Assembly (NCBI GenBank): GCA_963827735.1
Contig: CAWHBO010000008.1
Coordinates: 138,748 to 202,747, forward strand
Source: CAWHBO01 sp963827735
GTDB taxonomy: Bacteria > Patescibacteriota > Patescibacteriia > Patescibacteriales > UBA12075
Reading direction: 5' to 3'
DNA length: 64,000 bases
Shown: positions 7,963 through 16,268 of the stretch, piece by piece
Layout: each line of letters starts with the position of its first letter
How positions within the stretch are numbered: position 1 is the first letter of the stretch
Notes under the pieces: generated by a model
What the model was told of the DNA's origin: nothing
What the model saw: the letters and a program-made list of their open reading frames with translations, nothing else
The model's database searches: none
Translations under genes and position numbers: made by a program

Positions 7963-9234
7963 CTAGTTTCCCTCGTACTCCCTCATTGTGAGTTGCGATT
8001 CAATCTGTTTCACGGTTTCAATCACCACTGCCACAACGATCAAAAGACTGGTTCCGCCGATGGCCAAGGATTGGATGCCGGTAACCGCTCTCATGATCAG
8101 CGGCAACAAAGCGATCAAGCCAAGAAACAAAGCCCCGACAAAAATGATCTTATGCGTCGTGTTGGCCAGATAATCAGCCGTATGTTTTCCAGGTCTGATG
8201 CCCGGGATGAATCCACCCTGCTTTTGAAGATTCTCCGCGATCTGAGCGGGATGGAAGATAACTTCCGTATAAAAATAAGTAAAAGCAAATACCAGGATAA
8301 AATACATGATGCCGTAAAAAAGCTGGTTTTGAAACAATGCGATAACCCATTCTGAAGCCGATACAATCCAAGCCGTCCGGGCATGGATGAAAAATTGGGC
8401 GATCATGGATGGAAACAAAACAACGGAGATGGCAAAGATGATCGGAATCACTCCGGCCATGTTTACGCGCAAAGGCAGATGCGTGTTCGTTCCACCGAAC
8501 ATCCGATTGCCTCTGATCTGCTTGGCATATTGGACCGGAACATTCCTCTGGCCTTCAGAAATGACGACCACCCCCACAACTGTGATGATCGCAATCGCGA
8601 TAAATCCGAGGACCACAAAGAGCTGTGAAGAGTCGTAAGTCGCGATAACCTGTCGAATGGTCTGAGGCAGACTGGAAACAATTCCGGAAAAGATGAGCAA
8701 TGAGATTCCATTGCCGATTTTCTTTTCTGTGATAAGTTCGCCGATCCACATAAGAAACACGGTACCGGCAGTGATCACCAGCATCATGGAAACCAATTCA
8801 AAAACGGAAACATCCCCCAAAATGGCTGTTGATGAACGTCTGAGTAGAGTGATCATTCCAAATGCCTGCATAAAGGCCATCGGGACTGTCAGCCAGCGCG
8901 TCCACATGTTGATCTTCTGCCTTCCGGATTCTTCTTTCTGCATCTCTTCCAATTTCGGAACGATCATCCCGAGAAGCTGGAAAATGATTGATGCCGTGAT
9001 ATAAGGGGCAACGCCCATCATGACGATTGAAAAATTATCCATTCCTCCTCCTGAGAAGAGATTCATGAGCCCCAGTATCTGGTTGCTGGAAAAAATGTTC
9101 TTCAGAGCCTCGGCATTAACTCCCGGAATCGGGATATGCGCGGCGAACCTGAAAATCAAAAGCATAGCTAAAACAAAGAGGATGTTGTTCCTTAAGTCCT
9201 TGGCTTTCCAAATTTGAAAAATTTTTTCCAACAT
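7963..9234 (-). CDS. secY: Protein translocase subunit SecY
   Basis: Channel subunit of the Sec translocon. 423 residues with ten predicted TM helices. Family landmarks seen: the FRFAAHIPIPGVN plug-proximal start, VPIIFAISVVLFPS, FYTEVIFHPAQIAENLQKQGGFIPGIRPGKHT (the C5 loop), and a C-terminal QLTMREYEGN. Twelve bp after rplO. adk, infA, rpmJ and the alpha operon do not follow here; transcription appears to end at the hairpin 7905-7936. Confidence 0.97.
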   Translation of the reverse strand: MLEKIFQIWKAKDLRNNILFVLAMLLIFRFAAHIPIPGVNAEALKNIFSSNQILGLMNLFSGGGMDNFSIVMMGVAPYITASIIFQLLGMIVPKLEEMQKEESGRQKINMWTRWLTVPMAFMQAFGMITLLRRSSTAILGDVSVFELVSMMLVITAGTVFLMWIGELITEKKIGNGISLLIFSGIVSSLPQTIRQVIATYDSSQLFVVLGFIAIAIITVVGVVVISEGQRNVPVQYAKQIRGNRMFGGTNTHLPLRVNMAGVIPIIFAISVVLFPSMIAQFFIHARTAWIVSASEWVIALFQNQLFYGIMYFILVFAFTYFYTEVIFHPAQIAENLQKQGGFIPGIRPGKHTADYLANTTHKIIFVGALFLGLIALLPLIMRAVTGIQSLAIGGTSLLIVVAVVIETVKQIESQLTMREYEGN

Positions 9235-9245
9235 TTTTATGCGAA

Positions 9246-9674
9246 TTATTTTGTTTTTTCAGTCTGATTTTTTACCGTCTCGCTCATCTTAACCCTTTGA
9301 AACTGCAAACCTTTAACGTTGAGCTTGCCTTTTCCTAAAATCTTTACTGTTTCCGCCGCTGATTCAATCAATCCCTTTTTATACAATGTTTCCGGGCTTA
9401 CCACTTCTTTATCTTTAAAATGTTTGTTCAATTCAACCAAATTTACGATTTGCGCTTTGGGCTTATCGGAAGTAAATCCGCGTTTTTTGGGAGTTCTGAG
9501 AAGCACCTGTCTCATGCCTTTTCTTTTCAAATTGCTTACGCCCGCGCGCGACCCTTGGCCCTTAAGGCCTCTGCCGGAGTATGTACCGTGTCCGCTGGCA
9601 TTGCCGCGTCCGACGCGTTTGCGTTTTTTTGAGGTATCAACACCTACTTTGATTGTACTAAGTGAAATTGGCAT
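9246..9674 (-). CDS. rplO: Ribosomal protein L15 (uL15)
   Basis: Large-subunit protein near the peptidyl transferase centre. 142 residues. The Gly/Arg-rich N-terminus (KKRKRVGRGNASGHGTYSGRGLKGQGSRAG) and the LRTPKKRGFTS segment are diagnostic. It begins only 4 bp after the rpsE stop: the rpmD (L30) gene that normally sits between S5 and L15 is absent, a known trait of CPR bacteria. Confidence 0.97.
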   Translation of the reverse strand: MPISLSTIKVGVDTSKKRKRVGRGNASGHGTYSGRGLKGQGSRAGVSNLKRKGMRQVLLRTPKKRGFTSDKPKAQIVNLVELNKHFKDKEVVSPETLYKKGLIESAAETVKILGKGKLNVKGLQFQRVKMSETVKNQTEKTK

Positions 9675-9678
9675 AATT

Positions 9679-10431
9679 TTATTTTACTTTCTTATCTTCA
9701 TCTTTAACTTCGTCTTTTTTCTCGGCTTGAGCTTTTCCGTTTTTGTTATCGGTTTTATCTTTGGCCTGGTCGTCTTTTTTCTGATTTTCCACCTTACGAA
9801 GGCTTGCCAAAGCTTTCATCGCGCATTTTGCGACGTTAACATTGTTGTTGGTTCCCAAATTCTTGCTGGTGACATTCTTGATGCCCGCAAGCTCCAAAAC
9901 GATGCGCGCCGCTCCTCCAGCCATTACGCCTTTGCCTTTGCGGGCCGGCTTTAAAAGAAGTTTAGCTGCTCCCAGCTTAAAAAGTATCTCATGCGGTATG
10001 GTATCGTTAACCATCGGTACTTCCAAAATCTCTTTTTTGGCTTTGGTAACGGCCTTTTCAACAGCAATTGAAACATCCGCGCCTTTGTCCATTCCCAGCG
10101 CGACTTTGCCTTTTCTGTTCCCGATCACAACACAAGCGCGGAAACGCATGCGCTTTCCTCCGGCCATAACCCTGGTAACTCTTGCCAAATCAACAATTCT
10201 CTGTTCAAATTCATCTTGGCTTTTTTCGGCATGGCGGCCTTTGGCTTTTGATTTGCTCGCAAATTTCTTTTCGCCGTACACTGATTTTCCGGCTTCCGAA
10301 TGATTTGCCTTGCCGGCATCCAATGCGCCGGAATCTTTGCCTGCAGCTGCCGGCTTCTTGTCGCGGCTATCTTTTTTGTAATCCCTGCCTCCCGAAGCTT
10401 TTGCGAAAGGCGGTTGTGCTTTTTCTGTCAT
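9679..10431 (-). CDS. rpsE: Ribosomal protein S5 (uS5), with long N- and C-terminal extensions
   Basis: Small-subunit protein involved in decoding accuracy. The core (about 75-215) matches S5: ARVTRVMAGGKRMRFRACVVIGNRKGKVALG and the GVMAGGAARIVLELAGIKNVTSKNLG region. At 250 residues it is roughly 80 longer than typical S5: the first ~70 residues are Lys/Ala-rich and disordered, and the last ~30 are a Lys/Asp tail. Near the N-terminus the peptide PPFAKASGG comes from a small palindrome-like repeat in the DNA (10385-10416), suggesting an inserted element. ATG 10431. Confidence 0.95.
   Translation of the reverse strand: MTEKAQPPFAKASGGRDYKKDSRDKKPAAAGKDSGALDAGKANHSEAGKSVYGEKKFASKSKAKGRHAEKSQDEFEQRIVDLARVTRVMAGGKRMRFRACVVIGNRKGKVALGMDKGADVSIAVEKAVTKAKKEILEVPMVNDTIPHEILFKLGAAKLLLKPARKGKGVMAGGAARIVLELAGIKNVTSKNLGTNNNVNVAKCAMKALASLRKVENQKKDDQAKDKTDNKNGKAQAEKKDEVKDEDKKVK
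10385..10416. repeat. In-frame palindromic element in rpsE coding PPFAKASGG
   Basis: The DNA reads ctgcctcccgaagc, tttt, gcgaaaggcgg, with partly complementary arms. It encodes PPFAKASGG inside the non-conserved N-terminal extension of S5. From memory, related FAKAS-coding repeats are common in draft genomes of several phyla; the match here is by eye only. Confidence 0.5.
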
Positions 10432-10456
10432 ATTTAAAATATAAAAAATGAATAAA

Positions 10457-10810
10457 TTAAAATTCCAAACCCGCTTCGCGCGCTCCTTCTGCCGCGGCTT
10501 TCACTCTGCCATGAAACCGATATCCGCCGCGGTCAAAAACAATCTGTTTGATGTTTTTGGCCAAAGCTTTTTCCGCGATCAATTTTCCTGCGGCTAAAGA
10601 AACCTCAATTTTTGTACCTTTTATCTTTATCTCTTTTGAGTCGACGCTTACGATTGTCTTTCCAATGCTATCATCAATAACCTGCAGGAACATACCAGAG
10701 TTTGATCTGAACACACTCAGTCTCGGACATCCAGCCGCTCCGGAAATCTTTTTCCTGATCTTTGCTCTTCTTCTTGTTCTTTTTAGCTGTTTGATTTTAT
10801 TTATATCCAT
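10457..10810 (-). CDS. rplR: Ribosomal protein L18 (uL18)
   Basis: Binds 5S rRNA with L5. 117 residues, standard length. Seen: the basic N-terminus KRTRRRAKIRKKISG, PRLSVFRSN, and the C-terminal IVFDRGGYRFHGRVKAAAEGAREAGLEF that is almost invariant in bacteria. Between rplF and rpsE as in the canonical spc operon. Confidence 0.97.
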   Translation of the reverse strand: MDINKIKQLKRTRRRAKIRKKISGAAGCPRLSVFRSNSGMFLQVIDDSIGKTIVSVDSKEIKIKGTKIEVSLAAGKLIAEKALAKNIKQIVFDRGGYRFHGRVKAAAEGAREAGLEF

Positions 10811-10835
10811 ATAATTTGATTAATTTTTTATGCGC

Positions 10836-11381
10836 TTATTCTCCTTTGGTTGCTGTCTTACCTTCTTTTCTCCGAATGACTTCTTCCATGTATTTTATAC
10901 CTTTGCCCTTGTATGGTTCTGGTTTTCTCACTTTCCTGACCTGAGCAGCAAATTCTCCAACTGCTTGCTTATCCGATCCATTCAAGGTAATGACATTCCC
11001 TTCTACGCTTCCGGTTATCCCTTCAGGCAAAATCATTTCCACCGGATGAGAATATCCAACGTTCAGCACCAATTTTTTGCCTTGTAAAGAAGCTTTATAG
11101 CCAACTCCGTTTACCTCCAATTTTTTCTCAAAACTCTTGTTCACGCCCATAACCATGTTGTTGATCAAAGTGCGGAACAATCCCCACAAGGATTTTTCTT
11201 TCTTATCTTTCGTATCTCCAATGCTGACAATGATGTTGTTATCATTTATCTCAACTTTAACCAGATCATGTATTGCCTGTTTCAATTTGCCTTTGGGTCC
11301 TTTCACAGTCAAAACCTTATTCTCAAGCTTAACCTGAGTTCCGGCTGGTATAACAATTGGTAATTTTCCTAATCTAGACAT
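10836..11381 (-). CDS. rplF: Ribosomal protein L6 (uL6)
   Basis: Large-subunit protein near the factor-binding site. 181 residues. Two-domain L6 with MSRLGKLPIVIPAGTQV start, KSLWGLFRTLINNMV, the VNGVGYKASLQGKKLVLNVGYSHPV motif and C-terminal RKPEPYKGKGIKYMEEVIRRKEGK. Canonical spc order. About 88 bp separate it from rpsH, part of it repeat family C. Confidence 0.97.
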   Translation of the reverse strand: MSRLGKLPIVIPAGTQVKLENKVLTVKGPKGKLKQAIHDLVKVEINDNNIIVSIGDTKDKKEKSLWGLFRTLINNMVMGVNKSFEKKLEVNGVGYKASLQGKKLVLNVGYSHPVEMILPEGITGSVEGNVITLNGSDKQAVGEFAAQVRKVRKPEPYKGKGIKYMEEVIRRKEGKTATKGE

Positions 11382-11423
11382 ATGTTATTATTTTGCTTAT
11401 CTATTTTTAATATTTTACTTTAC

Positions 11424-11472
11424 TATTCGCAATTCGCGTCATTCGCATATATTAGCGGATTAGCGTCACTTA
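11424..11472. repeat. Family C repeat, partial copy at the rpsH stop
   Basis: On the minus strand the rpsH stop TAA is immediately followed by GTGACGCTAATCCGCTA and then GCGAATTGCGAATAG words. The same GTGACGCTAATCCGCTA sequence abuts the stops at 31606 and 35162. Confidence 0.7.
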
Positions 11473-11883
11473 ATATACTTCACAAATAACTTCTCCTCCC
11501 AACCCCTGCTTGCGCGCTTCTTTGTTGGTGATAAGTCCGCCGGGGGTTGAAAGCACCGCAATCCCTAAATTGTTTAAAACTTTTGGCAAATTATCTTTTT
11601 TAACATAAACCCTAAGTCCCGGCTTGCTGATCCTTTTGATGTCCGTGATTACCGACCTACCGCTTTTTTTGTATTTCAGCGCAATTCTTAACTGGTCAAA
11701 ATTAAAACTTTTGTTTTTCTCTGCGTCAATTTTTATTCTTTCCACATCCAAAATCCAACCCTCTCGCTTGAGGATTTGGGCAATTTCAAATTTCATCTTG
11801 CTGAACGGCATACAAACTTCTGTTTTTTTAACATCAGCCGCATTTCTTATTCTTGTTAGCATGTCAGCGATTGGATCTGTCAT
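11470..11883 (-). CDS. rpsH: Ribosomal protein S8 (uS8)
   Basis: Central-domain 16S rRNA binder; in other bacteria it is also the translational repressor of the spc operon. 137 residues: MTDPIADMLTRIRNA start, RISKPGLRVYV, and the C-terminal GIAVLSTPGGLITNKEARKQ. No convincing S8-binding mimic was sought in the rplE region. Confidence 0.97.
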   Translation of the reverse strand: MTDPIADMLTRIRNAADVKKTEVCMPFSKMKFEIAQILKREGWILDVERIKIDAEKNKSFNFDQLRIALKYKKSGRSVITDIKRISKPGLRVYVKKDNLPKVLNNLGIAVLSTPGGLITNKEARKQGLGGEVICEVY

Positions 11884-11936
11884 ATTATATGTAACTTAAT
11901 TTAATATTTTTAAATATATTTATTTTCTAAACTGGC

Positions 11937-12122
11937 TTACCAGGAAGATTTCGTAATACCGGGAAGATCGCCATTTTCCGCTAATTCACGAAAACAAATC
12001 CGACACAAATCAAAATCTCGCATGTAACCATGGTTGCGCCCGCATCTCCAACAGCGTCTTATTTTACGAGTTGAAAATTTCGGTGTTCTTTTTGCTTTTG
12101 CTATTAATGCTTTTCTTGCCAT
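11937..12122 (-). CDS. rpsN: Ribosomal protein S14, zinc-binding short type (uS14)
   Basis: 61 residues, the short C+ form used by many bacteria. The zinc ribbon is intact: CWRCGR then CRICFRELA with a DFDL spacer. The C-terminus LPGITKSSW is typical. Between rplE and rpsH as expected. Confidence 0.97.
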   Translation of the reverse strand: MARKALIAKAKRTPKFSTRKIRRCWRCGRNHGYMRDFDLCRICFRELAENGDLPGITKSSW

Positions 12123-12144
12123 ATATAAACTCTAAATTAATTTG

Positions 12145-12693
12145 TTATTTTGTTTCTTTTTTCTCAAACGGGAATCCCATCAGATCAAACAATTCCAATC
12201 CTTCCGCTTTGGTCTTGGCAGTGGTTGAAAAACTTATTTCCAGGCCATAGGTATTTTCCACGTCTTCCACTTTAATTTCAGGAAAAGGCGTATTTTCTTT
12301 AAACCCCACTGTCATGTTGCCGGTCCGATCAACATGATTCTGGCTGATGCCGCGAAAATCGCGGACACGCGGATATGTCACATTGACCAATTTCTCAATA
12401 AAATCATACATTCTCTTGCCTCTGAGTGTCACGGAACAACCGATCAACATGCCTTCGCGGATCTTAAAAGAAGAAATGGACTTCTTGGCTTTGGTTTTCA
12501 TGGCCTTTTGCCCGGATATCCTGGTCAGGCCTTCAACCACAGATTCAATAAACGCTTTTTCTTTCGCGCGTCTGCCGAATCCGACATTAAGAACCACCTT
12601 GGTGACTTTAGGTATTTCAGAAACATTTTTATATTGAAATTTATCCCGTAATTTCTTGGAAATTTCTTTTTTGTATAATTCTTGTAGTCTCAT
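12145..12693 (-). CDS. rplE: Ribosomal protein L5 (uL5)
   Basis: 5S rRNA-binding protein of the central protuberance, contacting P-site tRNA. 182 residues, usual length: LQELYKKEISKKLRDKF, ITGQKA-like SGQKAMKTKAKKSISSFKIREG, VTLRGKRMYDFIEKLVN, DFRGIS and the C-terminal LLDLMGFPF-type LFDLMGFPF. Nine bp after rplX. Confidence 0.97.
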   Translation of the reverse strand: MRLQELYKKEISKKLRDKFQYKNVSEIPKVTKVVLNVGFGRRAKEKAFIESVVEGLTRISGQKAMKTKAKKSISSFKIREGMLIGCSVTLRGKRMYDFIEKLVNVTYPRVRDFRGISQNHVDRTGNMTVGFKENTPFPEIKVEDVENTYGLEISFSTTAKTKAEGLELFDLMGFPFEKKETK

Positions 12694-12701
12694 ATAATAT
12701 A

Positions 12702-13025
12702 TTAGTCAATTGCTTGTTGGCATTTTTTACATTCACGGTATTTTTTGGAAATTCCTTTTTCTGTTTTTACGATTTTCTGGGAAATCCTGGTCGGCCTTCC
12801 ACATTTCGGACAGACAATCATCAAGTTGGAGGCGTTAAGGGGCGCCGGGAATTCAATTCTCTGACCCTGCTCTCCTTGTTTTCTTGGGCGCATATGTTTG
12901 ATGAGCTGATTCAACCCTTCCACGGACACGCGATTGCGGCTCGGGAAAACCTGCAAAACTTTTCCAGTCTTGTCTTTATCTTTTCCAGCCAATATTTTAA
13001 TTTTATCTCCCTTTTTTATAATCAT
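12702..13025 (-). CDS. rplX: Ribosomal protein L24 (uL24) with C-terminal zinc ribbon
   Basis: Assembly-initiating 50S protein. About 107 residues. KOW motif region KKGDKIKILAGKDKDKTGKVLQV is clear. CPKCGR and CKKC pairs at the C-terminus form a zinc ribbon. ATG 13025 (MIIKKGDK) matches the family. The frame is open to an upstream ATG at 13064, but those codons come from a dispersed repeat word (ATGAGTTACG...), so they are unlikely to be translated. Confidence 0.96.
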   Translation of the reverse strand: MIIKKGDKIKILAGKDKDKTGKVLQVFPSRNRVSVEGLNQLIKHMRPRKQGEQGQRIEFPAPLNASNLMIVCPKCGRPTRISQKIVKTEKGISKKYRECKKCQQAID

Positions 13026-13190
13026 ATACTTCTCGTAACTCGTAACGCATAACGCGTAACTCATTTACCTCCTAAATTATATATAATATTTAATTTTAAA
13101 AAAATATTCTTGTTCTTATGTTTTTCTCTAAATCCCGACAACTCAATATCATAAAAAAGGTTATGAGTTATGAGTTCCAAGTTACAAGAT
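13026..13190. repeat. rplN-rplX gap with two copies of the 'gttatgagtta' word
   Basis: A 165-bp gap inside a normally tight operon. Both ends carry GTTATGAGTTA / GTAACTCGTAACGC words (13,027-13,062 and 13,160-13,190), while the centre is AT-rich with no visible gene. The repeat word also precedes aspS. No promoter is convincing. Confidence 0.5.
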
Positions 13191-13562
13191 CTAAAGGACT
13201 TCCGGGGCTAGACTGGCGATCTTGGCAAATCCGGCTCGTCTGACTTCTCTGGCAATCGGTCCAAAAATACGGGTCGCTTTCGGCTCTTTCTTATCTTTGT
13301 CAATGATAACGCAGGCATTCTCATCAAATCTGATATATGTTCCATCTTTTCTTCTGATTTCTTTTTTTGTCCGGACCAAAACAGCCTTAACAACATCGCC
13401 TTTCTTTATGGCGGTATGCGGAGTCGCTTCTTTGACGGCAGCGGTAAAAATCTCGCCAATCCTGACATAGCGTTTTTTATATCCGCCATTCACGCGTATA
13501 CACGAAACGATGCGCGCTCCTGAATTGTCTGCTACTTTTAATCTTGTTTCTGTTTGTATCAT
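13191..13562 (-). CDS. rplN: Ribosomal protein L14 (uL14)
   Basis: Large-subunit protein at the inter-subunit interface. 123 residues: MIQTETRLKVADNSGARIVSCIRV start, YVRIGEIFTAAVKEATP, GTYIRFDENACVIID, and the C-terminal RIFGPIAREVR...KIASLAPEVL. Fully canonical length. Confidence 0.98.
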   Translation of the reverse strand: MIQTETRLKVADNSGARIVSCIRVNGGYKKRYVRIGEIFTAAVKEATPHTAIKKGDVVKAVLVRTKKEIRRKDGTYIRFDENACVIIDKDKKEPKATRIFGPIAREVRRAGFAKIASLAPEVL

Positions 13563-13610
13563 GTTTTTGAATTATATTGTTTCCACTCCTTATTATATTT
13601 AACTAAACTA

Positions 13611-13877
13611 CTAATAAACCACTCTCCATTTCTTATCCTTTGAAATCGGTCGGCATTCAACAAAGGTAACCATATCTCCTTCTTTAAACTGATTCTTCTC
13701 GTCATGAACTTTATATTTTTTGCTGACAGTATATCTTTTTAAATACTTCGGGTGCTGTCTGATGGTATCAATCTTTACAGTTATCGTCTTATCCATTTTA
13801 TCGCTTACAACCACACCAGTGAATTTCTTCCTGATTATAGTCTTTTTATCTTCAATTTTCTTTATGACTTTTTCCAT
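13611..13877 (-). CDS. rpsQ: Ribosomal protein S17 (uS17)
   Basis: Primary 16S rRNA binder with an OB-fold. 88 residues: KKFTGVVVSDKMDKTITVKID, HPKYLKRYTVSKKYKVHDEKN, GDMVTFVECRPISKDKKWRVV. A ~15-residue basic N-terminal extension precedes the core. Normal place between rpmC and rplN. Confidence 0.97.
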   Translation of the reverse strand: MEKVIKKIEDKKTIIRKKFTGVVVSDKMDKTITVKIDTIRQHPKYLKRYTVSKKYKVHDEKNQFKEGDMVTFVECRPISKDKKWRVVY

Positions 13878-13915
13878 ATTTATATGACTAAAATTTCTTA
13901 TTCTTCTTATTTTTC

Positions 13916-14155
13916 TTATTTTTCTTTGCTGCCGTCAGCCGCGGTCTTATCGTCGGTTTTGATCTGATTTTTTTTAAATCCATTTATCAATGTCAAAATC
14001 TGAGCAATGGTAATCCTGATTTTCTTTATCGCGCGAACATCTTTCAGCTGTTTGTTCGCATCTTTAAATCTCATATCCCGCAATTTATCGCGTGATTCTG
14101 CCAGCTCTTTCTGCAGCTCGGCCTCTTTTTTATTTTTTAATTCTTTATATTCCAT
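13916..14155 (-). CDS. rpmC: Ribosomal protein L29 (uL29)
   Basis: Small helical hairpin protein near the exit tunnel. 79 residues: MEYKELKNKKEAELQKELAESRDKLRDMRFK, then DVRAIKKIRITIAQILT. A polar C-terminal tail of about 15 residues exceeds the usual length. 22 bp after rplP. Confidence 0.93.
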   Translation of the reverse strand: MEYKELKNKKEAELQKELAESRDKLRDMRFKDANKQLKDVRAIKKIRITIAQILTLINGFKKNQIKTDDKTAADGSKEK

Positions 14156-14177
14156 ATATAATTATCTATGTTTCAAA

Positions 14178-14585
14178 TTAGTCCTTGGTTATGAATTTGC
14201 ATTTTATCGGCAATTTGTGTCCGGCAAGTTCCATGGCTTCTTTTGCCATAGCCTTATCAATTCCTGACATTTCAAAAAGAATCATTCCCGGTTTCATGAC
14301 AACCACATAATGATCAACCGACCCTTTGCCTTTTCCCATCGGCATTTCTCCGCCTTTTTTCGTAACCGGCTTATCCGGAAAAACTCTGATCCAGACTTTT
14401 CCGCCGCGCTTCGTATACCTGGTCATAACGCGCCTGGCAGCCTCAATCTGGCGGCTTGTTACCCAATGCGCCTCCATACCCTTAAGTCCGTAATCACCGT
14501 AGCTTAGATCAACCAATCTGGTCGCTTTTCCGCCGCGTTTTCCTTTATGCGATTTTCTATATTTGGTTTTCTTAGGCATCAACAT
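14178..14585 (-). CDS. rplP: Ribosomal protein L16 (uL16)
   Basis: Needed for A-site tRNA positioning. 135 residues: MPKKTKYRKSHKG start, GLKGMEAHWVTSRQIEAARRVMTRY, KVWIRVFPDKPVTKK, MGKGKGSVDHYVVVMKPG. ATG 14585 is chosen over ATG 14579 because an AGAGGA ribosome-binding sequence lies about 7 bases upstream of it. Confidence 0.97.
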   Translation of the reverse strand: MLMPKKTKYRKSHKGKRGGKATRLVDLSYGDYGLKGMEAHWVTSRQIEAARRVMTRYTKRGGKVWIRVFPDKPVTKKGGEMPMGKGKGSVDHYVVVMKPGMILFEMSGIDKAMAKEAMELAGHKLPIKCKFITKD

Positions 14586-14617
14586 ATATAATCCTCTTTA
14601 ACTTTATAACTAATTAT

Positions 14618-15304
14618 TTATTGTTTTTTTCCCAAAACTTCTCCTTTTACTTCTTCTTGCTTATCAAATTTATCTCCTTTATAAATCCAAACTTTGACCC
14701 CGATCGATCCGTAAGTGGTGCTGGCCCAGCCTCGAGCATATGAAATGTCGGCTCGCAAAGTATGCAACGGAACTTTTCCGGAAGTTAGCATTTCGCTTCT
14801 GGCGATTTCCGCGCCATTAAGCCGTCCTGCGATTATCATCTTTACTCCCAGCGCCCCTGCTCTTTCAATTCTGCTCATGGCGCCTTTCATCACTCTTCTA
14901 AAAGGCATTCTTTTTTCCAATTCAATTATCATGGCCTGCACATTTATCTGCGCGCTCAAATTCGGCCGATCCACTTCGTAAACATTCACATTAATATCGC
15001 CTAATTTGAAATTTTTCAAGTACAAAGTATGGAGTTTCTTTTTAAAATCATCCGCGCCCGCCCCTCCGCGCCCGATAACCAACCCCGGTTTGGCCGTGTA
15101 TATGCCGATGCTGATCTTTCCGGCACTGCGCTCAATTTCCACTCTGTCAACTCCGGCCTCTCTCATGGTCTTGATGATATATTTTCTGACGATTGAGTCC
15201 TGTTTGACGTTTAAAATATAATCAGCGCCTTTGGCAAACCATTTTGATGGCCAGGCTTTTGTCACTCCGATTCTGAAAATTTTTGGATTTACTTTTTTAC
15301 CCAT
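14618..15304 (-). CDS. rpsC: Ribosomal protein S3 (uS3)
   Basis: Head protein of the 30S subunit lining the mRNA entry site. 228 residues: MGKKVNPKIFRIGVTKAWPSKWFA, KH-domain GRGGAGAD, RMPFRRVMKGAMSRIERAGALGVKMIIAGRLNGAEIARSE, and the IDYARGWASTTYGSIGVKVWIYKGD end. Canonical order. Confidence 0.97.
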   Translation of the reverse strand: MGKKVNPKIFRIGVTKAWPSKWFAKGADYILNVKQDSIVRKYIIKTMREAGVDRVEIERSAGKISIGIYTAKPGLVIGRGGAGADDFKKKLHTLYLKNFKLGDINVNVYEVDRPNLSAQINVQAMIIELEKRMPFRRVMKGAMSRIERAGALGVKMIIAGRLNGAEIARSEMLTSGKVPLHTLRADISYARGWASTTYGSIGVKVWIYKGDKFDKQEEVKGEVLGKKQ

Positions 15305-15326
15305 ATAATATAAAAACTAAATGTTA

Positions 15327-15908
15327 TTATCCTGATTTTCTTCTAAAAATTCTGCTGGAAAAACCTTTGTTTGAGCTGCCTTCAATTTTCGTATGTTTGC
15401 CTTTCCCTTCGCCGCGCGGATCAACGATCACTTTTCCTTTTTCCGTGAGTTCCTCGCCTTTTTTCTTGTCAGCTTTTTTGTCTTTTATGATTATTCCTTC
15501 ATTTTCTTTGATCGCCGCTCCCAGCTTAACCGGCTCATCTATCTTTTGCTTTTTGGCTTTGATATCACCGCTGTCAACCAATTCTCCAAGCACAATGCCA
15601 ATGTGACTGGTGCGTTTTCTGACCGGTGTGGCCCTGCCTCGCGCTCTGGGCATAAAACGTTTTAATGTCGGACCTTCATTTACAGTTATCTCTTCCACAA
15701 AAAGGTTGTTCTTATCCAACTCAAAATTATTTTCCGCATTGGCAATCGCTGAATGAAGAAGTTTGGAAATCGGCAGAACTGCATTTTTCTGGGTAAAAGC
15801 CAGCTGATCCAAAGCTTTTCCAATCTGCATTCCGCGGATTGCCGTGGCCACCAAGCGCACTTTTCTTGGCGACATTTTTATGTAATTTGCTTTTGCTTTA
15901 ACTTTCAT
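15327..15908 (-). CDS. rplV: Ribosomal protein L22 (uL22) with long C-terminal extension
   Basis: Tunnel-lining protein. Residues 1-110 are a complete L22: YIKMSPRKVRLVATAIRG, FTQKNAVLPISKLLHSAIANAENN, FMPRARGRATPVRKRTSHIGIVL. A further ~80 residues of charged low-complexity sequence follow, ending SRIFRRKSG. The extension is roughly 75% over normal length and probably disordered. Confidence 0.96.
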   Translation of the reverse strand: MKVKAKANYIKMSPRKVRLVATAIRGMQIGKALDQLAFTQKNAVLPISKLLHSAIANAENNFELDKNNLFVEEITVNEGPTLKRFMPRARGRATPVRKRTSHIGIVLGELVDSGDIKAKKQKIDEPVKLGAAIKENEGIIIKDKKADKKKGEELTEKGKVIVDPRGEGKGKHTKIEGSSNKGFSSRIFRRKSG

Positions 15909-15926
15909 AATCTATGCTTCAAAAAA

Positions 15927-16205
15927 TTATTTTTTATCTTCTTTTGCTTTCTTACCGCCGTGATTAACGAATTTTCTGGTATGAGCGAATTCACCAAGCT
16001 TATGCCCGACCATGTTTTCAACCACGTAAACCGATTCATGCTTTTTTCCATTGTGCACGCCGATTGTAAAACCGACCATTTCCGGCGTTACCGAACAAGA
16101 TCTGTCCCAAGTCTTTAAAACTGTCTTGTCTCCCGGCTTCAAATTTTTTATTTTATTCAACAGCCTTTCGTTGACGTATGGTCCTTTTTTTAAACTTCTT
16201 GACAT
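15927..16205 (-). CDS. rpsS: Ribosomal protein S19 (uS19)
   Basis: 30S head protein contacting S13. 92 residues: MSRSLKKGPYVNERLLNKI, TWDRSCSVTPEMVGFTIGVHNGKKHESVYVVENMVGHKLGEFAHTR. Standard length and place between rplB and rplV. Confidence 0.98.
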   Translation of the reverse strand: MSRSLKKGPYVNERLLNKIKNLKPGDKTVLKTWDRSCSVTPEMVGFTIGVHNGKKHESVYVVENMVGHKLGEFAHTRKFVNHGGKKAKEDKK

Positions 16206-16268
16206 ATTTTTAATTGAGAATCCCTATTTTGAAAATTTTTCTCATATGGTCCCCATGAATTTATAATC

